Below are positions 1 through 4,743 of a stretch of 7,519 nucleotides of DNA, in pieces. The DNA is from Treponema sp. GTDB taxonomy: Bacteria; Spirochaetota; Spirochaetia; Treponematales; Breznakiellaceae. The notes below the pieces were generated by a model. It was not told the DNA's origin. It saw nothing but the letters and a program-made list of their open reading frames with translations, and did not search any database. The position numbers were made by a program, and so were the translations under genes. The stretch lies in NCBI GenBank assembly GCA_031266255.1, contig JAISBK010000149.1, positions 1 through 7,519 on the forward strand, written 5' to 3'. How positions within the stretch are numbered: position 1 is the stretch's first letter; each line of letters starts with the position of its first letter.

Positions 1-75
1 AAAAAAAATAAATATTTATATAAAAATTATAAGACAATAGATTTATCCAATGGTAATTACTTATGTTATCTTGAA

Positions 76-453
76 ATGATAAAAAACATTTGTAGTGGAA
101 ATTATAAAATAAATTATGACGGTAAAATATTCACAAGCATTGAAAATAGTAAAAATGGTGAAGTTGATGGGGAAACATTCTTTTATTACCACCAAAATAA
201 AGAAATAATATGGTCAGAATATTATGGAGGAATAATAAAAAAGGGATTTTTGGTAGGAACGGCCAATGAAATCGGGAAATTGGAATTTACTTATGAGCAT
301 ATAAACAATGAAAATAAAACAAGAACTGGAAAATGCAATTCGACTCCGATATTATTGGAAGACGGACGGATAGAATTAGAAGAAAAATGGGAATGGACAA
401 ACGGAGATAAAAGCAAAGGCGAATCAAAAATAATAGAAATAAAAAATAGATGA
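76..453 (+). CDS. Small AT-rich cassette-type protein (family often labelled 'n-acetylglutamate synthase')
   Basis: Encodes 125 residues, hydrophilic, with no signal peptide or membrane helix. The pattern NGEVDGETFFYYHQ (about residues 27-40), WSEYYGGIIKKGFLVG (46-61) and a C-terminal EEKWEWTNGDKSKGES (102-117) matches, from memory, a family of small bacterial proteins commonly mislabelled 'n-acetylglutamate synthase'. No catalytic residues are evident and the true function is unknown. The start is uncertain: the frame is open back to base 1, there is no good ribosome binding site before ATG 76, and homologues as I remember them begin near the INYDGK at residues 12-17, where this copy has ATA instead of ATG. 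The gene is far more AT-rich than the rest of the window and ends 19 bases before an attC-like palindrome, as expected for an integron gene cassette. It may be intact, 5'-extended beyond the window, or start-defective. Confidence 0.7.
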   Translation: MIKNICSGNYKINYDGKIFTSIENSKNGEVDGETFFYYHQNKEIIWSEYYGGIIKKGFLVGTANEIGKLEFTYEHINNENKTRTGKCNSTPILLEDGRIELEEKWEWTNGDKSKGESKIIEIKNR

Positions 454-472
454 AATAAAAGCAGAAAAAACT

Positions 473-709
473 GCGCATAACGAGGCTGTCGAATTAATCG
501 GTTTTAAGATCTTTGGGCGCTATATGTAGTGTATAATTAACTAAAAATATACTGTATATAGCGTTTGTTCAGTTGATTGGGGATTAATTCGACAGTCTCA
601 ACAGGCCTGTTTACGCTTCGCCGCCTTATGGCGGATCGGGCGGGGGTCAATGCTTCGCATTACCCTATTGCCCGCCTCAAACGTCGTAAATGGCCGGAAC
701 GATAAACGC
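473..709 (+). repeat. attC-like integron recombination site, interrupted by a MITE
   Basis: A left box GCGCATAAC (473-481) lies 19 bases after the stop of the small AT-rich gene. If the element at 482-599 and one AAC copy are removed, it continues directly into 603 onward. There, GGCCTGTTTACG (604-615) pairs with CGTAAATGGCC (685-695) with one unpaired base, as in attC stems. Inside are CCGCC-TTAT-GGCGG (621-634), GGCGGG (639-644) against CCCGCC (671-676), and a TTC-capped GCATT hairpin around 649-661. The expected right box GTTATGCGC is present only in degenerate form as GATAAACGC (701-709, 6 of 9 bases). Location directly behind a short AT-rich gene and the GC-rich branched palindrome support attC. 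A non-integron repeat is the alternative. No integrase gene is in the window, and the site may no longer be recombinogenic. Confidence 0.5.
482..599. mobile_element. 118-bp MITE-like element with 18-bp terminal inverted repeats
   Basis: The ends are GAGGCTGTCGAATTAATC (482-499) and the reverse complement of GATTAATTCGACAGTCTC (582-599), with 17 of 18 bases matching. The interior continues the palindrome imperfectly: CGCTATATGTAGTGTATA at 518-535 against TATACTGTATATAGCG at 548-563. The element is flanked on both sides by AAC (479-481 and 600-602), a likely 3-bp target duplication. It contains no coding capacity. The GAGRCTGTC terminus is typical of several IS families, so this is probably a non-autonomous derivative mobilised by a transposase encoded elsewhere. 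The parental IS is not identifiable here. Confidence 0.65.
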
Positions 710-774
710 CCTGAGCCCATAACCTAAACCCCGTCTCCGCCTCCAGTATTATGAAAATAATGTTAAGTTTCCTA

Positions 775-803
775 TTGACATTAGATTACTCAGGGTGCAT
801 ACT
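775..803 (+). promoter_or_regulatory. Relic promoter duplicated from the Fur-family gene
   Basis: TTGACA (775-780), a 17-bp spacer and CATACT (798-803) align base for base with the promoter of the intact regulator gene at 1536-1564. The -35 box is now a perfect consensus and the -10 box differs by one base, so it could still be active and read toward the gene at 985. The left arm of the upstream palindrome survives (TATGAAAAT, 750-758) but the right arm has decayed, which would weaken any repressor binding. Confidence 0.45.
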
Positions 804-814
804 AACCTAGTATT

Positions 815-901
815 ATAAAACATAGACGCCTAAACCGGTATAATACAGCAAAAGGGAAACGGATTCTCGATTATACGGTCTCCTTAGGGGATTTGTCTTA
901 G
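815..901 (+). pseudogene. Truncated 5' fragment of a Fur-family regulator gene
   Basis: Codon by codon this matches the beginning of the intact gene at 1579. Translating from the former start gives K-H-R-R-L-N-R-Y-N-T-A-K-G-K-R-I-L-D-Y-T-V-S-L-G-D before an in-frame TAG at 899-901. The intact gene reads KQRRPDRYNTSNGKRILDY from its second codon. By hand alignment 67 of 78 bases (815-892) are identical. The start codon is ATA instead of ATG, and similarity stops after the LGD codons. Together with the copied promoter region from about 750, this is a decayed partial duplication of roughly 145 bp, not a functional gene. Confidence 0.85.
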
Positions 902-927
902 ACCTGATGCTTCTGTAGTGTATGACC

Positions 928-942
928 TAGTTAATATAACTA
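928..942. promoter_or_regulatory. Perfect short palindrome upstream of the 985 gene
   Basis: TAGTTA-ATA-TAACTA is a perfect 6-3-6 inverted repeat centred about 50 bases before the start codon at 985. It lies between the relic promoter and the ribosome binding site, where an operator would act. No protein can be assigned to it, and AT-rich palindromes of this size do occur by chance. Confidence 0.25.
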
Positions 943-984
943 AACAAGTGAGATATATAAGAGGTATGTTAATAGGAGGATAGG

Positions 985-1305
985 ATGATAGTAGGTTACA
1001 GGTTATGTATGTTACACAATGACCAAGAATGTCAGTCAGAACTCAAACTGAGTGATAATAAAAATTATTCTCTTGAGTTTTATAACAAGAAGGATTTTGA
1101 TGGACTTAAAAGTTCGGATATCATTATGGCATACCGAGTTGAGGGCAGGGGTGATGAAATTCTGGATATAGTACAGAGTAATTGTAAGGTTGAAATTATT
1201 ACCAAAGGATTTAAGCTAACTCTCATTGATGCTAAAAATTTTATACAATCACATGGACTTAAGAAGGGTCAACGAATTGTTTTAAGGGTACACTGTTTAA
1301 GTTAG
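985..1305 (+). CDS. Hypothetical protein, 106 aa
   Basis: I do not recognise this protein. It starts at an ATG preceded by AGGAGG (974-979) with a 5-base spacer, the best ribosome binding site in the window, which argues that it is translated. The product is soluble, without signal peptide or membrane helix, and appears to alternate short beta-like strands (MIVGYRLCML, KVEIITKGFKLTLI, QRIVLRVHC) with polar loops. Three of its four cysteines are at residues 8, 16 and 67, the last at 104. A segment near the C-terminus, DAKNFIQSHGLKKGQRIVL, has a helix then Gly-Lys-Gly turn. It sits between the broken duplicate and the intact copy of the Fur-family gene and is AT-rich, suggesting an acquired gene. 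Transcription may come from the relic promoter at 775-803. No terminator is seen after it. Confidence 0.65.
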   Translation: MIVGYRLCMLHNDQECQSELKLSDNKNYSLEFYNKKDFDGLKSSDIIMAYRVEGRGDEILDIVQSNCKVEIITKGFKLTLIDAKNFIQSHGLKKGQRIVLRVHCLS

Positions 1306-1508
1306 TTTATTCTCTCCGCTTATGGATCTTGAGGTGAAATAAAAAACCAGGGGGCGGTGTATTCCGTTCCTCTGTAACGTGAGTTCACCGGAATAAAGAA
1401 ACTCTTGCCCGAATCTGGAAGTCTTACTAGCTGGCTTTTCCGTCTCATGCGTAATTGTGCGAACGCCTGTATGCTTCTAGGTGTGGCATCTTTATAAGCT
1501 AGAAGCAT
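1306..1508. other. Non-coding gap before the Fur-family gene, with an 11-bp inverted repeat
   Basis: About 200 bases without a supported gene. TATGCTTCTAG (1470-1480) and CTAGAAGCATA (1499-1509) form a perfect inverted repeat around an 18-base loop. It abuts directly the next palindrome at 1509-1537. A smaller repeat, TATTCCG/CGGAATA, lies around 1359-1396. There is no T-run after the hairpin, so it is not an intrinsic terminator on the plus strand. A frame open on the minus strand here is of unrecognised composition and lacks support. Confidence 0.4.
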
Positions 1509-1537
1509 AATATGAAAATAATTTCCATTTTCATATT
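1509..1537. promoter_or_regulatory. Candidate Zur/Fur operator
   Basis: AATATGAAAAT (1509-1519) and ATTTTCATATT (1527-1537) form a perfect 11-bp inverted repeat with a 7-base centre (AATTTCC). The right arm overlaps the -35 hexamer, so a bound repressor would block RNA polymerase. The inner half-site TGAAAAT/ATTTTCA is the same as in Zur boxes described in Actinobacteria, but those have a 1-base centre, so the spacing here differs. Autoregulation by the adjacent regulator is an inference from position. Confidence 0.45.
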
Positions 1538-1564
1538 GACGTTAGGATACTCAAAGCGTATACT
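1536..1564 (+). promoter_or_regulatory. Promoter of the Fur-family gene
   Basis: TTGACG (1536-1541) and TATACT (1559-1564) are separated by exactly 17 bases. The predicted transcription start falls near 1571, only about 8 bases before ATG 1579, so the leader would be very short and no clear Shine-Dalgarno sequence is included. The same two boxes are conserved in the decayed duplicate at 775-803. Confidence 0.65.
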
Positions 1565-1578
1565 ATTAAAGTAGCACT

Positions 1579-2004
1579 ATGAAACAGAGACGCCCAGACA
1601 GGTATAATACATCCAACGGGAAACGAATTCTCGATTATATGGTCTCCTTGGGGGATCGTCATGTTACGGCCCATCAGGTGGTACAGCATTTTGAAAATAC
1701 GGCAGCGGTTATTGGGCAGACAACGATCTATCGCCATCTTGAAAGGTTGGTAGCCGAGGGGAAGATCCGTCAATATAGGTTGAGCGGAGGCAGTGCCTGT
1801 TATCAATATATAGGTCCGGATAAAGCGTGTCAGGAACATTTCCATTTGAAATGTGAAACCTGCGGCACATTGATCCATTTAGATTGTACCCTCTTAGACA
1901 AAATGCAAGGCCATCTATTACATGAACACGATTTTCAAATCAATCTGCTTAAAACAACCTTGTATGGCACCTGCGGCGCGTGTCTTGCGGGGGGCAAGGC
2001 ATGA
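1579..2004 (+). CDS. Fur-family metal-responsive repressor, probably Zur-like
   Basis: A DNA-binding repressor that responds to a metal ion in the cytoplasm; 141 residues, normal for the family. The winged helix spans about residues 12-70 with the recognition helix GQTTIYRHLERLVAEG (46-61). The dimerisation and metal domain follows: HFHLKCETC (87-95), HLDC (100-103), HLLHEHDF (112-119) and TCGAC (131-135). Cys92, Cys95, Cys132 and Cys135 form the structural zinc site, and His87, His89, His100, His115 and His117 are the likely sensory ligands. It is followed after 9 bases by a Cys/His membrane protein and then a ZnuA-type binding protein, which favours zinc (Zur) over iron or peroxide (Fur, PerR), although sequence alone cannot prove the metal. 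ATG 1579 is chosen because it gives the usual N-terminal length. A broken copy of its 5' end lies upstream at 815-901. Confidence 0.92.
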   Translation: MKQRRPDRYNTSNGKRILDYMVSLGDRHVTAHQVVQHFENTAAVIGQTTIYRHLERLVAEGKIRQYRLSGGSACYQYIGPDKACQEHFHLKCETCGTLIHLDCTLLDKMQGHLLHEHDFQINLLKTTLYGTCGACLAGGKA

Positions 2005-2013
2005 GGCAAGGGT

Positions 2014-2307
2014 ATGCCTAAACCTCAAGGGATACTCCTTATAGGGGGTATTTGTTTTGTCATTGGTTTCTTGGTTTCAGAAACCTTTGTTCTGAGTCAG
2101 CAGAATCATACGTGCTGTGGTGAGGGATGTCCCATCTGTTTGCAGATCCAATGGGTACACCAGGTGTTTAAGCAAGGTAGATACCCCTTGGTGCACCATG
2201 TTATTCCAGCGCGTAGGGTCGTGTTGGAGTTTTTCATTGTGAGTCTGGCGTGTGGTATGTCTATGCAGTTAAGTGCAGTCCGTTTAAAAGTAAAAATGAA
2301 CCGGTGA
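2014..2307 (+). CDS. Small two-helix membrane protein with a Cys/His metal-type motif
   Basis: Encodes 97 residues. A hydrophobic segment (about 7-28) is followed by HTCCGEGCPICLQIQ (32-46), with His32, Cys34, Cys35, Cys39 and Cys42, a basic His-containing stretch (HH at 61-62, RR at 68-69), and a second membrane helix (about 70-90). The H-x-C-C-x3-C-x2-C cluster between two helices is what a metal-binding or redox site on one membrane face would look like. I recall similar small HxC-GE-CPxC membrane proteins beside Fur-type regulators and zinc-binding proteins in Firmicutes, but I know of no established function. It starts 9 bases after the regulator's stop with AGGCAAGGG before the ATG, so it is co-transcribed with it. 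A role in zinc handling is an inference from this position. Confidence 0.8.
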   Translation: MPKPQGILLIGGICFVIGFLVSETFVLSQQNHTCCGEGCPICLQIQWVHQVFKQGRYPLVHHVIPARRVVLEFFIVSLACGMSMQLSAVRLKVKMNR

Positions 2308-2415
2308 TTTGATACAGTCGATGTAATTTTTTTCAGTATGCTCAACCTATTCTTAAACAGGTTCAATTGTTATTTTTTCACGGTACTAGTAATTCAAGTA
2401 CAGGAGTTTATGGAT

Positions 2416-3357
2416 ATGAAACGAATCGTTCTTTTTATATGCGTGTTCTTATCCCTTACCACGGCTTTATCTGCCGGTGGGAGACGGGATACGAAAAAGG
2501 TAGAAGGGAAACTCCAGGTGGTTACCACGATTTTCCCTCCCTATGATTTTGTCCGGGAAATTGCCGGGGATAAGGTGAGTCTGACCATGTTGTTACCACC
2601 GGGTGCGGAAAGCCACTCCTTTGAGCCGACCCCGCGGGATATTATTACGGTACAAAACTGTGATGTCTTTATTTATGTGGGCGGTGAATCAGATGCTTGG
2701 GTGGAACGAATCCTCGAATCTATGGATACAAGCCGGATGAACATTATTGCTCTTATGGACTGTGTAGCGGTGGTAGAAGAGGAAATTATAGAAGGTATGG
2801 AAGTTGAGGAGGAAGAAGAAGAGGAACCGGAATATGATGAGCACGTCTGGACTTCTCCTAAAAACGCAAAACTCATCGTGGAAAAAATTGCAGAACTTCT
2901 TGAACAAAAGGATGTTCCCAATGCACCGGTATATGAAAAGAATACCACTTCCTATTTGGCCAAATTAGACGATCTAGATACTGCCTTTGAGGAGCTGGTA
3001 CGGGATGCAAAACGGCGTACTATGATTTTTGGAGACCGGTTTCCTTTCCGGTATTTTGCTGATGCTTATGGGCTGCGGTATTTTGCAGCGTTCCCGGGGT
3101 GTTCAACAGAAACCGAATGTAGCGCGGCAACTATCGCATTTCTGGTTAATAAAATACGGACCGAAACTATCCCGGTGGTTTTCCACATTGAACTTTCCAA
3201 TGAAAAGATCGCTGACATTCTCTGTGAGGAAACCGGGGCTCAGAAATTATTGCTCCATGCGGTCCATAACATCACGAAACGGGATTTTGATACTGGGGTA
3301 AGTTACTATGGATTAATGAGTCAGAATATCCGTAATCTCCAGGTTGCTTTGTACTGA
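2416..3357 (+). CDS. znuA: ZnuA/TroA-type zinc (or manganese) ABC transporter substrate-binding protein
   Basis: A secreted protein that captures a divalent metal in the periplasm and hands it to an ABC importer. The product is 313 residues with a signal peptide ending at about LSA (18-20) and no lipobox cysteine. Cluster A-I features are clear: TTIFPPYDFVREIAGD (37-52), PPGAESHSFEPTP (61-73), a loop of mostly acidic residues (119-139), YDEHVWTSPKNA (140-151), FGDRFPFRYFADAYGL (205-220) and LLLHAVHNITK (278-288). Likely ligands are His67, His143 and His281 or His284. Asp207 stands where TroA has its third His. I recognise this FGDRFPFRYF/FPGCSTETE variant from clostridial zinc-binding proteins. 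ATG 2416 is preferred over 2338 or 2410 because AGGAG (2402-2406) is 9 bases upstream and the signal peptide begins there. It follows the Zur-like gene and the small membrane protein, but the ATPase and permease genes are not next to it. Confidence 0.92.
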   Translation: MKRIVLFICVFLSLTTALSAGGRRDTKKVEGKLQVVTTIFPPYDFVREIAGDKVSLTMLLPPGAESHSFEPTPRDIITVQNCDVFIYVGGESDAWVERILESMDTSRMNIIALMDCVAVVEEEIIEGMEVEEEEEEEPEYDEHVWTSPKNAKLIVEKIAELLEQKDVPNAPVYEKNTTSYLAKLDDLDTAFEELVRDAKRRTMIFGDRFPFRYFADAYGLRYFAAFPGCSTETECSAATIAFLVNKIRTETIPVVFHIELSNEKIADILCEETGAQKLLLHAVHNITKRDFDTGVSYYGLMSQNIRNLQVALY

Positions 3358-3376
3358 TGGTTTAACAGTTTGAGGG

Positions 3377-3406
3377 TGCAGGGGGACGAGTCTCCCTGCA
3401 TTTTTT
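3377..3406 (+). terminator. Intrinsic terminator after the metal-binding protein gene
   Basis: TGCAGGG (3377-3383) pairs with CCCTGCA (3394-3400), with GA/TC able to extend it inward, followed immediately by six T. It lies 19 bases past the stop codon and closes the regulator, small membrane protein and ZnuA unit. Confidence 0.88.
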
Positions 3407-3810
3407 ATTTCCCTATAAATTCTAGGTTCCCTTCAGATTGCAGGCCGGCTGAGAACCGTGTACCCTGAGCGAAAGGAAAAGCAGACTTCGCCATCGATTA
3501 ATTATACCGCTATTTACCGGGAAACAGCGCGAGACCCGGTGCAGAGAGTACATTTCAGGCAAAACCGTACCATCGGAACGGGGTACAGTTTCGGGCGGGT
3601 GATCAGGAGGGGGATACCATAGAAAAACGCCTATATACCGACGTTTGTTGACCGAAAAACGAAGGTGTTCCTGACTATAAACTCATGCCGGCCAAAAGGG
3701 TGGCGAGACCGATAACGATTTCTTCACGTTCATCGCTTGAGAAATGGGAAAGCATAACTCCTTTTTGACGATGTTATGGGTAACTCTATCCTAAAGTATT
3801 TTACTGTTTT
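3407..3810. other. Gene-poor stretch, possibly decayed coding DNA
   Basis: About 400 bases with no gene that I can support. Plus-strand frames stay open for up to about 60 codons (3419-3606) but lack a start with a ribosome binding site and match nothing I recognise. Its base composition is like the surrounding coding genes, so it may be an old pseudogene. The one translation-like signal is the minus-strand mini-frame at 3675-3755, listed separately. Confidence 0.35.
3675..3755 (-). CDS. Possible 26-aa microprotein or pseudogene fragment
   Basis: On the minus strand AAAAAGGAGTT precedes an ATG that opens a 26-codon frame ending in TAG. The peptide begins MLSHFSSDEREEIVIG and continues with a hydrophobic LATLLAGMSL tail, so it reads like an amphipathic protein N-terminus. 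The spacer between GGAG and ATG is only 2 bases, shorter than usual. It could be a genuine small protein or the 5' end of a gene interrupted by a stop. It matches nothing I recognise. Confidence 0.22.
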   Translation of the reverse strand: MLSHFSSDEREEIVIGLATLLAGMSL

Positions 3811-3857
3811 TTGTAAGGCATAAGAGGGGCAACTAACCATCCCTCTTGTGCCTACAA
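3811..3857. repeat. Long imperfect hairpin between tRNA-Phe and the metal-binding gene
   Basis: GGCATAAGAGGG (3817-3828) pairs with CCCTCTTGTGCC (3841-3852) around a 12-base loop. The stem extends outward through TTGTA (3811-3815) and TACAA (3853-3857) past one bulged A, giving about 17 pairs. Neither strand has a T-run after the stem, so it is not a standard intrinsic terminator; on the plus strand a T-run precedes it. Confidence 0.6.
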
Positions 3858-3867
3858 CACGGGAAAT

Positions 3868-3889
3868 AAAAAAGACAATATAGATTATC
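3868..3889 (-). terminator. Weak candidate terminator for tRNA-Phe
   Basis: Read on the minus strand, GATAAT-CTAT-ATTGTC (3889-3874) forms a 6-bp AT-rich stem followed by six T (3873-3868), starting 10 bases after the tRNA 3' end. The stem is weak, but the position and T-run fit. Confidence 0.4.
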
Positions 3890-3898
3890 CTATTATAC

Positions 3899-3971
3899 TG
3901 CCGCCAAAGAGAATCGAACTCTTGACACAAGGATTTTCAGTCCTTTGCTCTACCAACTGAGCTACAGCGGC
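3899..3971 (-). tRNA. tRNA-Phe (GAA)
   Basis: The minus strand gives a complete 73-base cloverleaf. The acceptor GCCGCTG pairs with TGGCGGC, the D-stem GCTC pairs with GAGC, and the anticodon stem AAGGA pairs with TCCTT around the loop CTGAAAA, giving anticodon GAA for phenylalanine. The variable loop is GTGTC, the T-stem AAGAG pairs with CTCTT around TTCGATT, and the discriminator is A. CCA is not encoded (GTA follows) and must be added enzymatically. Confidence 0.97.
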
Positions 3972-3983
3972 ATTTATAATTAT

Positions 3984-4012
3984 AGTATATAACATAAGGA
4001 TAAAAATGTCAA
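3984..4012 (-). promoter_or_regulatory. Promoter of tRNA-Phe
   Basis: Reading the minus strand, TTGACA (4012-4007) and TATACT (3989-3984) are 17 bases apart, and the -10 box ends 12 bases before the tRNA 5' end. This is a near-consensus sigma-70 promoter, as expected for a tRNA. Its -35 box lies about 80 bases from the first recognisable codon of the transposase remnant. Confidence 0.8.
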
Positions 4013-4088
4013 GTACCCGCGTTGCCTCATCAAAAAAGTAACTCAAATCAAGGCGACTATCCGAGAGTATCAGCTCCCAGAGGTCAAA

Positions 4089-4566
4089 ATGGGGTTAACC
4101 ATGAAAGAAAAACAAGCAGTCACCAGACAGGTCCGTTCCCACTACCTACAAGCTGGACGAACTTATCAAGATTACCGGCTACAAAAACCGAAAGTACGCC
4201 CTGCGTATCCTCAACAAGCCGCAGGTTCCCCAGACCCTGCTCGTCGGTAACGGCAAGGCGGTCAAACTGAAGCCATCGAAAAAAAAGACCCCCAACCGTG
4301 TAGGTAAAAAAATCTACACCCATGAGGTCATCACTTCCCTTCGCCTCATTTTGACCTTCTTGTGGTATACATGCGGGAAACTCCTGGCTCCTCTTATGCG
4401 ACAGCAGATGGACGCTATCGCCCTCGCCCTCAAAGGCAAAAGTCTCACCAAACCCGGCCATTTCCTCAAACAGTGCATCCCTATCCGGACCTTCTACTCC
4501 TCTCAGGAGCGTAAACTCCCCGGTTTTATCCAAAAGAAATCTTTGGAGGTACGCTTTTTGTACTGA
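4089..4566 (+). pseudogene. Frameshifted and truncated transposase
   Basis: The N-terminus MKEKQAVTRQVRSHYL (from 4101; an in-frame ATG at 4089 also exists) is in one frame, which then runs to a TAA at 4248-4250. From about 4147 the protein resumes in another frame: YKLDELIKITGYKNRKYAL, then VKLKPSKKK, KKIYTHEVITSLRLI, KLLAPLMRQQMDAIA and finally IRTFYSSQERKLPGFIQ, ending at TGA 4564-4566. I recognise this as the N-terminal helix-turn-helix part of an integrase-catalytic-domain transposase, common in my memory of termite-gut treponeme genomes and often labelled ISNCY type. About a dozen residues seem deleted at the frameshift. The part after FIQ, where the DDE catalytic domain should begin, is missing. 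It is non-functional, and no terminal inverted repeats can be assigned. Confidence 0.8.
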
Positions 4567-4574
4567 CGGTATTC

Positions 4575-4742
4575 ATGCAGGGCATATCCAAAGAACTTGA
4601 GGAGGCCAAGGGTATGGCGGAATATATCCTTTGTGATGAAAAGGACCTAGTAGAACTTCCCAAAGGTTTACGCTATACTGATGAAGCTCAGGGTGGTTTT
4701 GGTACGGTATACAAAGCCATACCTATAAAGGGAAACATATAA
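4575..4742 (+). CDS. Unexplained 55-aa frame ending next to the MATE gene
   Basis: An ATG frame beginning MQGISKELEEAKGMAEYILC and ending in TAA one base before the TTG start of the MATE gene. It is acidic and Lys-rich, then ends LRYTDEAQGGFGTVYKA and a short basic tail. GGFGTVYKA resembles the glycine loop of protein kinases, but the protein stops there, so at most it is a fragment. The frame continues open upstream through the end of the transposase remnant. There is no strong ribosome binding site. It may be a truncated gene cut by the transposon event, or a spurious frame that happens to couple to the MATE gene. Confidence 0.25.
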   Translation: MQGISKELEEAKGMAEYILCDEKDLVELPKGLRYTDEAQGGFGTVYKAIPIKGNI

Positions 4743-4743
4743 T

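Noticed and set aside
287..478. Minus-strand open frame of 63 codons
   Set aside because: Antisense to the AT-rich cassette gene, Phe/Leu-rich low-complexity product, no ribosome binding site.
1320..1508. Minus-strand open frame of 62 codons
   Set aside because: No recognisable domain, its start lies inside the inverted repeat beside the regulator promoter, and nothing supports translation.
1531..1878. Minus-strand open frame of 115 codons
   Set aside because: Exact antisense of the Fur-family gene, whose motifs are unambiguous.
2338..2415. 26-residue N-terminal extension of the ZnuA-type protein
   Set aside because: AGGAG at 2402-2406 fits ATG 2416, and a normal signal peptide starts there; the extension has no ribosome binding site.
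2308..2415. Possible separate promoter or terminator before the ZnuA gene
   Set aside because: AACCTATT-CTTA-AACAGGTT (2343-2362) is a small imperfect hairpin, but its T-run is 9 bases away and no convincing -35/-10 pair follows; co-transcription with the regulator is simpler.
3405..3494. Minus-strand 29-codon frame
   Set aside because: Overlaps the T-run of the terminator, no ribosome binding site and no family resemblance.
4120..4533. Minus-strand open frame of 137 codons
   Set aside because: Antisense to the transposase remnant, which has clear family sequence on the plus strand.
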